DNA of 5,272 bases from Candidatus Altarchaeota archaeon. Its GTDB lineage: Archaea; Altiarchaeota; Altiarchaeia; IMC4; QMZM01. Within the stretch, counting starts at the first letter, position 1, and each line of letters begins with the position of its first letter. Where the stretch lies: positions 1 through 5,272 of the forward strand of contig JAHIKS010000069.1 of NCBI GenBank assembly GCA_018897475.1, in the 5' to 3' direction. The position numbers were made by a program, and so were the translations under genes. Under the pieces are notes generated by a model. It was not told the DNA's origin. It was given only the letters and a program-made list of their open reading frames with translations, and ran no database searches. Of the stretch, positions 1 to 5,230 are shown one piece after another.

Positions 1-44
1 AGGACGAGGAGCAATATAAAAAGTTCCTGGAATCGAAATGCTAG
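1..44 (+). CDS. 3' end of an upstream gene (partial, unidentified)
   Basis: Reading from base 3, the sequence encodes DEEQYKKFLESKC and then TAG at 42-44. This charged, helix-like tail is typical of a protein C-terminus. The stop overlaps the ATG of the next gene (ATG at 38-40), an arrangement common in same-strand operons with translational coupling. The other forward frames either stop at once (TAA at 17-19) or give Arg/Cys-rich translation inside the DUF1805 gene. Too little is present to name the product. The reading frame is an inference from its position and composition only. Confidence 0.5.
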   Translation, partial: DEEQYKKFLESKC

Positions 45-316
45 AAACCAAACAGATAGGCGACTGGACCGGAATCCTTGTGCGGCTGGGGAACGCGAAC
101 CTTGTCATGATAGTGGCGGAGAAGGGATTCGTCGGCTGCGGCTATCTCAATATGGAGACTGCAGAACGGCTTGGGGATGCACTGGCTCTTGTCACGGGCG
201 TAAAAACCTTCGACGATGTCCTCAATGCAGAGATAAAAAAGGTAAGCTCTAAGGCAAAAGAATTCGGAGTGACCGAAGGAATGACCGGGAAAGAAGCGCT
301 GAACCTGCTATCCTGA
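38..316 (+). CDS. DUF1805 family protein (YunC-like)
   Basis: This is a 92-residue protein, the normal full length for the DUF1805 family, which occurs in archaea (notably methanogens) and as YunC in Bacillus. Family-like signatures are the GFVGCGYLNMETAERLGD segment (about residues 31-48), the VTGVKTFDDVLNAEI segment (about 53-67), and a C-terminal GVTEGMTGKEALNLL. There is no signal peptide and no membrane segment, so it is probably a small cytoplasmic alpha/beta protein. Its biochemical function is not established. The ATG at 38 overlaps the stop of the preceding reading frame by 7 nt, with no clear Shine-Dalgarno just before it, so translation may be coupled to the upstream gene. A TATA-like stretch at 15-22 is only about 19 nt before the ATG, too close for a leaderless promoter, and it codes for the upstream tail. 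The 3' end overlaps the convergent thrC by 9 bp. Confidence 0.85.
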   Translation: MLETKQIGDWTGILVRLGNANLVMIVAEKGFVGCGYLNMETAERLGDALALVTGVKTFDDVLNAEIKKVSSKAKEFGVTEGMTGKEALNLLS

Positions 317-1576
317 TACTGCCTTTCTCACGCTCTCCAAATCTGCATCAATCACAACTGGTTTGTTCGAGAATTTCGGCTGAATCCCCTCTAGCTTCCC
401 CAGATGGTAGTTTATGGTCGCGTCGGGGTCCTTCAGGATGTTCCCTGTTATTATGCAGGCCACCTTCTCCTTGCCGTCTATGACTCCCGCATCGAGCAGC
501 TTCTTTGCCCCAGCTACAGATGCAGCTGATGCCGGTTCGCACCCAATACCCGATGCGTCTATAATGGCTTTCGCATCCATTATCTCCTGGTCGCTGACCT
601 CTTCAACGACACCGTTGCTGAACTTTATCGCCCTCATCGCCTTCTTCCAGCTTATGGGATTGCCTATCTTTATCGCCGATGCAATGGTCTCTGGCTTGAC
701 GCTCTCCAGTACATCCTCCTCCCCCTTCCACATCCTGTAGAACGGGTTCGCCCCCTCGGCCTGAACCGACGCAATCCTAGGCACCTTGTCAATCAGCCCC
801 AGCTCCTTCAGCTCACGCAGCGCCTTCCCGAATGCTGAAGAATTCCCCAGGTTCCCTGCCGGAACCACAATCCAGTCCGGGGGATTCCATCCCAGTTGCT
901 GAATAAGCTCGAATACTATGGACTTCTGCCCCTCGATCCTCCATGGATTGATGGAATTCAGGAGATACATGCCCAGCTCCTTCGAGGACTCCTGGACCAG
1001 GCCCATGGCCCTGTCGAAGTTGCCCTTTATCTGCAGGACCTTTGCCCCATATGCAAGGGCCTGGGAAAGCTTTCCGAAGGCTATCATCCCCTCAGGTATG
1101 AATACCACTGATTTTATTCCTGCAAGACTGGCATAGGCCGCCATGGATGCCGACGTATTCCCTGTTGAAGCGCAGGCAACAGTTCCCATGTCCAGCCTTT
1201 TCGCCTCGGAGATACCGGGGCTCATGCCCCTGTCCTTGAACGAGCCCGACGGGTTCTCCCCCTCATGCTTCAGCACGATGTCCTTGATTCCGGAGTATTC
1301 GGAGACCTTCCCATGGCTATAGAGATTGGTGTTCCCCTCGGGCCTTGAGACTATATTTTTGTCCTCGACCAGGGGATGTATCAGTTCCCTGAACCTCCAT
1401 ATGCCGCTGCCGTAGGGGAATTCCCTGGAGCCGAGCCTGGAGTCGAAGAGCTCCCTGGAAACCTTTTCCTTCAGCCCCTCAATGTCAGGCACAACATCAA
1501 GCAACCCGGAGCACTTCTCGCACCTGTAAAATGCCCCTGGCTGGAATTCTCCCCCGCAGTCAATGCATCTTAACAT
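308..1576 (-). CDS. thrC: threonine synthase
   Basis: This PLP-dependent enzyme of the fold-type II (tryptophan synthase beta) family converts O-phospho-L-homoserine to L-threonine and phosphate, the last step of threonine synthesis in the cytoplasm. From the ATG at 1576 the protein has 422 residues, within the usual range for the archaeal/short form. Numbering from that ATG, an N-terminal zinc-ribbon-like segment has CxxC pairs at C4/C7 and C19/C22. The PLP Schiff-base lysine is K114 in NPSGSFKDRG. The ASTGNTSAS loop lies at about 136-144, and the phosphate-binding PAGNLGN loop at about 239-245. A late GCEPASAASVAG segment (about 345-356) is also typical of ThrC. A GTG at 1582, two codons upstream, is an alternative start; neither has a Shine-Dalgarno. 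All key residues are present and the frame is intact. It is divergent from the HAD gene (38-nt gap) and its 3' end overlaps the DUF1805 gene by 9 bp, so it is probably transcribed alone. Confidence 0.96.
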   Translation of the reverse strand: MLRCIDCGGEFQPGAFYRCEKCSGLLDVVPDIEGLKEKVSRELFDSRLGSREFPYGSGIWRFRELIHPLVEDKNIVSRPEGNTNLYSHGKVSEYSGIKDIVLKHEGENPSGSFKDRGMSPGISEAKRLDMGTVACASTGNTSASMAAYASLAGIKSVVFIPEGMIAFGKLSQALAYGAKVLQIKGNFDRAMGLVQESSKELGMYLLNSINPWRIEGQKSIVFELIQQLGWNPPDWIVVPAGNLGNSSAFGKALRELKELGLIDKVPRIASVQAEGANPFYRMWKGEEDVLESVKPETIASAIKIGNPISWKKAMRAIKFSNGVVEEVSDQEIMDAKAIIDASGIGCEPASAASVAGAKKLLDAGVIDGKEKVACIITGNILKDPDATINYHLGKLEGIQPKFSNKPVVIDADLESVRKAVSG

Positions 1577-1584
1577 AGCCACAG

Positions 1585-1594
1585 TATATAATTA
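1585..1594 (+). promoter_or_regulatory. TATA box for the HAD phosphatase gene (leaderless)
   Basis: The AT-only run TATATAATTA is centred about 26 nt before the ATG at 1615. Archaeal TATA boxes lie about 26 nt before the transcription start, so transcription would begin at or next to the ATG, giving a leaderless mRNA. This fits the absence of a Shine-Dalgarno in front of the HAD start. The bases just upstream (AGCCACAG) are a poor match to a BRE. Position and composition are seen directly; the promoter role is inferred. Confidence 0.5.
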
Positions 1595-1606
1595 TTCGGC
1601 TCGAAA

Positions 1607-1616
1607 GTTATAATAT
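1607..1616 (-). promoter_or_regulatory. possible TATA box for thrC
   Basis: Read on the minus strand this is CATATTATAA followed by CTTTCG. With normal archaeal spacing, transcription would start near 1585, leaving a leader of about 9 nt before the thrC ATG at 1576 (or about 3 nt before the GTG at 1582). It would overlap the first codon of the divergent HAD gene, so binding here could compete with transcription of that gene. The match is modest and the call tentative. Confidence 0.3.
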
Positions 1617-2307
1617 GCCTAAAATAAAAGCCGTCTTCTTTGACGTGGACGATACCCTCTATGACAGCACGCTGCAGGCGGAAACCGCCAGAAAGAACGC
1701 GATAAAAGCGATGATAGGGGCGGGACTCAGCCTGGGCGAGCAGGAGGCAATGAAGTCCCTGAAGCACATAGTCAAGAAGTTCGGCTCCAACTATCCCCGG
1801 CATTTTCATGAGCTCCTCAAGGAATCCGGGCATGACAACAACCCCCACATCATTGCTGCAGGGCTTGTCGCATATCACAACACAAAGCTCACCTACCTTG
1901 TTCCCTTCCGCGATACCGTGCCAACACTGCTCAGTCTCAGGGACCGCAACTACAAGCTCGGGGTAATAACCAACGGCCTTGCCGTGAAGCAGTGGGAGAA
2001 GCTGATAAGGCTGGGAGTCCAGCACGTCTTCGATGTAGTCATAATCTCCAAGGAGACAGGCCTGAAAAAGCCCGACCCGGAGATATTCAGGCTCGCGTTA
2101 AAGGAAATAGGGTGCAATCCCGGAGAGGCCGCAATGCTGGGCGACCGCGTCGACAGGGACATAGCCGGGGCCAACGAGGTGGGGATGCTGACGGTACAGC
2201 TCATGAAGGGCAGGCGCAGGAATCCGCCGAAAGAACCGAAAGAGGAACCGGACTACGTTGTTCCTGACCTGAGAGACATCCTGGACATCCTGGAAAAGGA
2301 GGGCTAG
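1615..2307 (+). CDS. HAD superfamily subfamily IA hydrolase (TIGR02253-like phosphatase)
   Basis: This is a 230-residue cytoplasmic phosphatase of the haloacid dehalogenase superfamily, which transfers phosphate through an aspartyl intermediate with Mg2+. Motif I is FFDVDDTLYDS, with nucleophile D10 and acid/base D12. A helical C1 cap follows (about residues 17-95), including GSNYPRHFHELL. Motif II is VITNG (T119), motif III is the lysine in GLKKPDPEIF (K151/K152), and motif IV is MLGDRVDRDIAGA (D177, D180, D182 region). The cap and the N-terminal ETARKNAIKAMIGAGL segment resemble the archaeal TIGR02253 group, some members of which are annotated as glyceraldehyde-3-phosphate phosphatase. The actual substrate cannot be read from sequence. 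The ATG at 1615 fits a leaderless start, 26 nt after a TATA box. The stop shares a CTAG with the stop of the convergent RDD gene. Confidence 0.92.
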   Translation: MPKIKAVFFDVDDTLYDSTLQAETARKNAIKAMIGAGLSLGEQEAMKSLKHIVKKFGSNYPRHFHELLKESGHDNNPHIIAAGLVAYHNTKLTYLVPFRDTVPTLLSLRDRNYKLGVITNGLAVKQWEKLIRLGVQHVFDVVIISKETGLKKPDPEIFRLALKEIGCNPGEAAMLGDRVDRDIAGANEVGMLTVQLMKGRRRNPPKEPKEEPDYVVPDLRDILDILEKEG

Positions 2308-2741
2308 GCCATTACAACCTTTGTCTTGGCAGCCAGGTCCCCGAGACGCTGGTCTTTTTCTGTCAGAAATATTAGAACCGCCCCAACCAGGTACAGCACG
2401 GGGAGCATGTCTATAATCCTCAGGACGTTGCGCACGAACGATTTCCCATAGCCGGGGATTCCGCCGTCCTCGGCAACGACCTTAATCTTCATCAGCCTCT
2501 TCCCCAGCGTCTGCCCCTTGCCGACGGGGCCCTCAAGCAGCACGAAGTAGATGAAGGCAAGAGACTTTACAAAAAGAACGCTTATGATTCCTGCAAAGAC
2601 AACCATGGATGCAGGACAGGCTCCTATCAAAACGCCTATTGCGCTCAGGAACACCATGAGAATAGCGAACATAACGGCAAAGATAATGCTGTCTAAAACC
2701 AGAGCACCGAACCTCCTGGCAAAGATATTCGTATCCGTCAT
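2304..2741 (-). CDS. RDD family integral membrane protein
   Basis: This 145-residue RDD-domain protein is of typical length and has about three hydrophobic segments (about residues 13-40, 46-69 and 112-127). RDD hallmarks are the N-terminal FARRFGALVLDSII with R10 and D17, the GQTLGKRLMKIKVV loop after the second segment (about 76-89), SFVRNVLRIIDMLP (about 101-114), and the terminal DQRLGDLAAKTKVV (about 130-143). RDD proteins sit in the cytoplasmic membrane; a few in bacteria are linked to ion exchange, but most, including archaeal ones, have no known function. It starts at ATG 2741 with no Shine-Dalgarno in an AT-rich leader. It lies 34 nt downstream of the DUF4013 gene on the same strand with no well-placed TATA box of its own, so co-transcription is likely. 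Its stop overlaps that of the HAD gene by 4 bp. Confidence 0.9.
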   Translation of the reverse strand: MTDTNIFARRFGALVLDSIIFAVMFAILMVFLSAIGVLIGACPASMVVFAGIISVLFVKSLAFIYFVLLEGPVGKGQTLGKRLMKIKVVAEDGGIPGYGKSFVRNVLRIIDMLPVLYLVGAVLIFLTEKDQRLGDLAAKTKVVMA

Positions 2742-2775
2742 ATAATTAAAATAGTAATAAACAAAGAAAAGAGGA

Positions 2776-3381
2776 CTATGCCTTCAGCTTTGGATAGAGC
2801 TCCCCGAAGGCTGTCATGCTTGTAACTCCTGTGGCGAAGCTCGCTATCGCGGTCCCCAATAGCGGGATAAATGACAGGACAATCGTCAAGGTTATGGAGT
2901 ATACCCCGACCACGAGCCAGGTCACGAAATAATCCTTATTGAGTGTCTTCTTCACTATCTCCCCTACCTTGAAGGCCGCCCCAAACTTGAAGTCGTTGGC
3001 AACGAAGCTCATTATTACTGAGGGGAGAACATATATACCCAACACCGCAAACGAGCCCAATATAACCATCACCACCCCTTCTAATGCCGAGGAGCCCAGT
3101 ACGCCCATCTGCCACATCACAACCAGGAGTATCGGTATTATGAGCACCGTTACCGAGTAAATAACCAGGATAACGACAAGAGTCAAACCCTTCATAAACA
3201 GGTCGCCCCACTCGGTCCATTCGGGCAGCTTGTAGTCGCCCTTCATGGCACTCTTCGCGCACTTCAACTCATAGCCCATGGCAAGAATGTTCACAATCGG
3301 TATTATGGAGAGAACAGCCCCAATAATAAATTTTGTCAGGTCCGCAAAAGGCCGTTTTATGGCCCGTGTAAAGTCAACCAT
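2776..3381 (-). CDS. DUF4013 domain-containing membrane protein
   Basis: This is a polytopic membrane protein of 201 residues from the ATG at 3381. The N-terminal RAIKRPFADLTKFIIGAVLS followed by IIPIVNILAMGYELK, then LPEWTEWGDLFMKGL (about residues 52-66), is characteristic of DUF4013. The domain's second half (VANDFKFGAAFKVGEIVKK, about 127-145, then a final hydrophobic region) is also recognisable. I count about five hydrophobic stretches: near 18-37, 66-91, 100-127, 151-170 and 171-188. Function is unknown; it is common in archaea. A GTG at 3390 would add three residues, but an AGGTGATT Shine-Dalgarno at 3385-3392 sits correctly for the ATG and overlaps the GTG, so the ATG is preferred. 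It is divergent from the pilin-like gene and probably heads a two-gene unit with the RDD gene. Confidence 0.88.
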   Translation of the reverse strand: MVDFTRAIKRPFADLTKFIIGAVLSIIPIVNILAMGYELKCAKSAMKGDYKLPEWTEWGDLFMKGLTLVVILVIYSVTVLIIPILLVVMWQMGVLGSSALEGVVMVILGSFAVLGIYVLPSVIMSFVANDFKFGAAFKVGEIVKKTLNKDYFVTWLVVGVYSITLTIVLSFIPLLGTAIASFATGVTSMTAFGELYPKLKA

Positions 3382-3384
3382 TTG

Positions 3385-3392
3385 AATCACCT
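3385..3392 (-). promoter_or_regulatory. Shine-Dalgarno deciding the DUF4013 start
   Basis: On the minus strand the sequence is AGGTGATT, complementary to the archaeal 16S rRNA 3' end (ATCACCTCC). The AGGTGA core is 5 nt from the ATG at 3381. It contains the alternative GTG codon at 3390, which argues that the ATG is the true start. It is the only clear Shine-Dalgarno in this window; the other genes lack one. Confidence 0.65.
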
Positions 3393-3413
3393 GTCCTTAT
3401 ATTTGTTATTAGA

Positions 3414-3426
3414 ATATATATATATA
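3414..3426. promoter_or_regulatory. palindromic TATA element shared by the divergent DUF4013 and pilin-like genes
   Basis: A 13-nt strictly alternating AT run lies in the 63-nt gap between the two divergent genes. Its centre (3420) is 25-26 nt before the pilin ATG at 3445, which predicts a leaderless pilin mRNA. Towards the other gene, the same spacing gives a start near 3394-3397, a 13-16 nt leader that includes the Shine-Dalgarno at 3385-3392. The minus strand has AATAAG just before the TATA run (plus 3427-3432), a reasonable BRE match. The plus-direction BRE (TTAGAA region) is weaker. Function is inferred from spacing. Confidence 0.5.
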
Positions 3427-3444
3427 CTTATTGTTTCACTCAAA

Positions 3445-3921
3445 ATGAATTCACAAAAGGGACAGTCGGCCATTGAATACATGACGACCTACGGCTGGGC
3501 AGTCCTCCTGATACTTGTCGTCGGCATGGTTCTCTGGCAGATGGGGGCATTCACTCCACCCAGCCCGCCCCCGGGATGCAGAGGATTTTCTTCCGTTACT
3601 GTTCTAGACCACAGCGCATCTTACGACGAGGACAAGATGTACCTGATCATTACCAATGAGGCAGGGACACAGCTGACAATCGCGCAGAACGGCGTCGTTA
3701 TGGGCATGGCCGATGCCACCTGCTCGGCAACAGGGGCCCCCAACGCCAACATAGACCCCTTCAGGCCGGGGCAGGGCGTAAAGGTGAACGTAACCTGCAG
3801 CCTGCAGAGCAACTATGGCAGGGGGGAATACTACAGAACGCACATCAACATAACCTACACCAACCCGTCGTCCGGAATGACGCACAAGAGCGCGGGTGAG
3901 TGCTGGGGCTCCATCGAATAA
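3445..3921 (+). CDS. class III signal peptide protein, type IV pilin-like
   Basis: This 158-residue secreted or surface protein is built like an archaeal type IV pilin. A short basic leader MNSQKG is followed by QSAIEYMTTYGWAVLLILVVGMVLWQ, a class III signal peptide. The prepilin peptidase (EppA/PibD-type) would be expected to cut between G6 and Q7, leaving E11 as Glu+5 and a hydrophobic helix at about residues 13-34. A proline-rich linker (about 38-44) leads to a beta-rich exterior domain of about 115 residues. That domain has four cysteines (45, 93, 118, 153), enough for two disulfides, and two N-glycosylation sequons (N115-V-T, N135-I-T). The usual small residue Ser at +3 is Ala. No assembly ATPase, platform protein or peptidase gene is in the window, so it could be a minor pilin or a pilin-like envelope protein. 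An in-frame ATG at 3382 would place 21 hydrophobic residues before the leader and run through the TATA element, so 3445 is chosen. The stop directly abuts the hisS stop. Confidence 0.88.
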   Translation: MNSQKGQSAIEYMTTYGWAVLLILVVGMVLWQMGAFTPPSPPPGCRGFSSVTVLDHSASYDEDKMYLIITNEAGTQLTIAQNGVVMGMADATCSATGAPNANIDPFRPGQGVKVNVTCSLQSNYGRGEYYRTHINITYTNPSSGMTHKSAGECWGSIE

Positions 3922-5163
3922 TCAGAAGATTCTCTCTATCTCGTTCAGGCCGATTTCCTTCTGGGTTCCTGACTTCATGTCCCTCAGAACGACCAGGCCC
4001 TTCTCCAGCTCCTTCGGCCCCACTATTATCGTGTATCTGGCATTAATCCTTGATGCATACTCGAGAATCTTGCCCAGCTTCCTGTTCATCAAATCAACCT
4101 CCACCGAGCAGTTGCCCCTGAACCTGGACGCAATCTTCATCGCCTCCTCCCTGACCTCGTCGCTTACCGGGGCCACGACCAGGTCAATCTTCTTCTTTGG
4201 AATCTCAATGCCCTGCTCCTTTACCGCCTCGACGACCCTGTCGAAGCCGAAGGCAAACCCCACAGCAGGGACGCTCAGGCCGGAGAAAAGCTCCACCAGG
4301 TTGTCGTACCTCCCCCCTCCGCATATCTGGTTCTGGGCCCCGAGGCCCTCGACCCTGATTTCAAAGACCATCCCTGTATAATACTCCAGCCCCCGGGCAA
4401 TTCCCAGATTAATGGAATAATCGACCTCGAGAGCGTCTAGATAGGAGAGAATTCCCTTGAACTCCCCCAGTGCCTTTGATGCATTTTCATAATCCTTAAG
4501 AATCTTTTCGGCCTTCTTAATTATTTTTTTATCCCCCTTCAACTCGACCAAATCGAAGAACACCTTGTCCTTAACGAGCTTCTCGGCTTTGTCCTTCTGC
4601 CCCCTGTCGATGGCAGATATAACGTCGTCCTGGACCTCCTCCTTCACCTTGAGGTCCTGCATCAGCCCTCTCAGGATGCCGAGATGACCCACTTCAAGCT
4701 CGAACTTCAGGCCCATGCTCTTCAGAGACCTTGCAGCGACCTCTATGACCTCTGCATCGCTTTCAGGGCCGCTGGGTCCGATGAGCTCTACCCCAATCTG
4801 CCAGAATTCCCTGTACCTGCCCTTCTGGGGCTCCTCGTAGCGGAACATGGGACCCGAGTAATAGACCTTGACCGGCTTTTGGTATGCCCTCAGCTCCTCA
4901 GCGAACATCCTGCATACGGAGGCGGTCGCCTCGGGGCGCAGGCACAGCTCCCTGCCGCCCTTGTCCTCAAAGACGTACATATGCTGTGCAATCTCCTCCC
5001 CCGACTTCAGCCTGAAGAGCTCGGACCTCTCGAACGTGGGGACGGAAACCCTCCTGTAGCCGTAGTTCTCTATGGCACAGGACATCTTCCGCTCCACCAG
5101 CGTCCTGGCCCACATCTCATCGGGAGCGAAATCCCTTGTCCCTCTCGGTTTCTCTACTTTCAT
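3922..5163 (-). CDS. hisS: histidine--tRNA ligase
   Basis: This 413-residue class II aminoacyl-tRNA synthetase charges tRNA-His with histidine in an ATP-dependent reaction in the cytoplasm; the length is normal. Visible landmarks are the N-terminal PRGTRDFAP (residues 6-14), the YGYRRVSVPTFE motif 1 region (about 34-45), and LRPEATAS (75-82). Motif 2 is YYSGPMFRYEEPQKGRYREF (101-120) with R108, continuing into the WQIGVELIG strand. An insertion domain follows (about 165-245). The histidine-specific HisA segment is LGIARGLEYYTGMVFE (253-268), followed by GGGRYDNL (282-289). Motif 3 is AVGFAFGFDRVV (300-311), and the C-terminal anticodon-binding domain spans about 325-413. The frame is intact and no key residue is missing. 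The ATG at 5163 is fixed by the PRGTRDFAP motif; the next Met is residue 17. There is no Shine-Dalgarno, and a strong inverted repeat lies 24-67 nt upstream. The 3' end meets the pilin-like gene with no gap. Confidence 0.97.
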   Translation of the reverse strand: MKVEKPRGTRDFAPDEMWARTLVERKMSCAIENYGYRRVSVPTFERSELFRLKSGEEIAQHMYVFEDKGGRELCLRPEATASVCRMFAEELRAYQKPVKVYYSGPMFRYEEPQKGRYREFWQIGVELIGPSGPESDAEVIEVAARSLKSMGLKFELEVGHLGILRGLMQDLKVKEEVQDDVISAIDRGQKDKAEKLVKDKVFFDLVELKGDKKIIKKAEKILKDYENASKALGEFKGILSYLDALEVDYSINLGIARGLEYYTGMVFEIRVEGLGAQNQICGGGRYDNLVELFSGLSVPAVGFAFGFDRVVEAVKEQGIEIPKKKIDLVVAPVSDEVREEAMKIASRFRGNCSVEVDLMNRKLGKILEYASRINARYTIIVGPKELEKGLVVLRDMKSGTQKEIGLNEIERIF

Positions 5164-5186
5164 ATAGTTAAATATTTAGTTCCCAT

Positions 5187-5230
5187 TAAGCAAGAACCCC
5201 ATGGGCTTTAGCCCATGGATGAATTGCTTA
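5187..5230. repeat. nested inverted repeat / hairpin upstream of hisS, possible IS200/IS605-type terminal hairpin
   Basis: The inner stem is a perfect 8-bp inverted repeat, CCATGGGC (5199-5206) and GCCCATGG (5211-5218), around a TTTA loop. An outer perfect 7-bp pair, TAAGCAA (5187-5193) and TTGCTTA (5224-5230), is separated from it by a symmetric 5x5-nt internal loop. On the minus strand the order is GCAATTCATCC, hairpin with TAAA loop, GGGGTTCTTGC. That layout resembles hairpins I associate with the 3' ends of IS200/IS605 (IS1341-type, tnpB-bearing) elements. If so, the element would extend rightward out of the window with tnpB on the minus strand, and the boundary would fall just upstream of hisS. 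It is not followed by a T-run in either direction, so a simple terminator is less likely. The structure is certain; the assignment is inferred. Confidence 0.6.

Noticed and set aside
12..22. TATA-like CAATATAAAAA as promoter of the DUF1805 gene
   Set aside because: It is only about 19 nt before the ATG, too close for archaeal TATA-to-start spacing, and it codes for the tail of the upstream reading frame.
1570..2025. Minus-strand open frame of 151 codons opposite the HAD gene
   Set aside because: It lies entirely antisense to a HAD gene with all catalytic motifs, overlaps the thrC promoter and start, and has no recognisable domain.
3382..3390. GTG start at 3390 for the DUF4013 protein
   Set aside because: The GTG lies inside the AGGTGATT Shine-Dalgarno, which is correctly spaced for the ATG at 3381.
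3382..3444. Upstream ATG at 3382 adding 21 residues to the pilin-like protein
   Set aside because: It would put a hydrophobic stretch before the basic leader and translate the TATA element. The class III signal peptide begins properly at 3445.
4684..5211. Plus-strand open frame of 175 codons opposite hisS
   Set aside because: It is antisense to the conserved core of HisRS; its translation is Leu/Pro/Arg-rich with no domain, as expected of a shadow frame. It also runs through the palindrome upstream of hisS.
5187..5230. Intrinsic terminator interpretation of the palindrome
   Set aside because: No U-tract follows the stem on either strand and hisS reads away from it. A terminator for an unseen gene to the right cannot be fully excluded.
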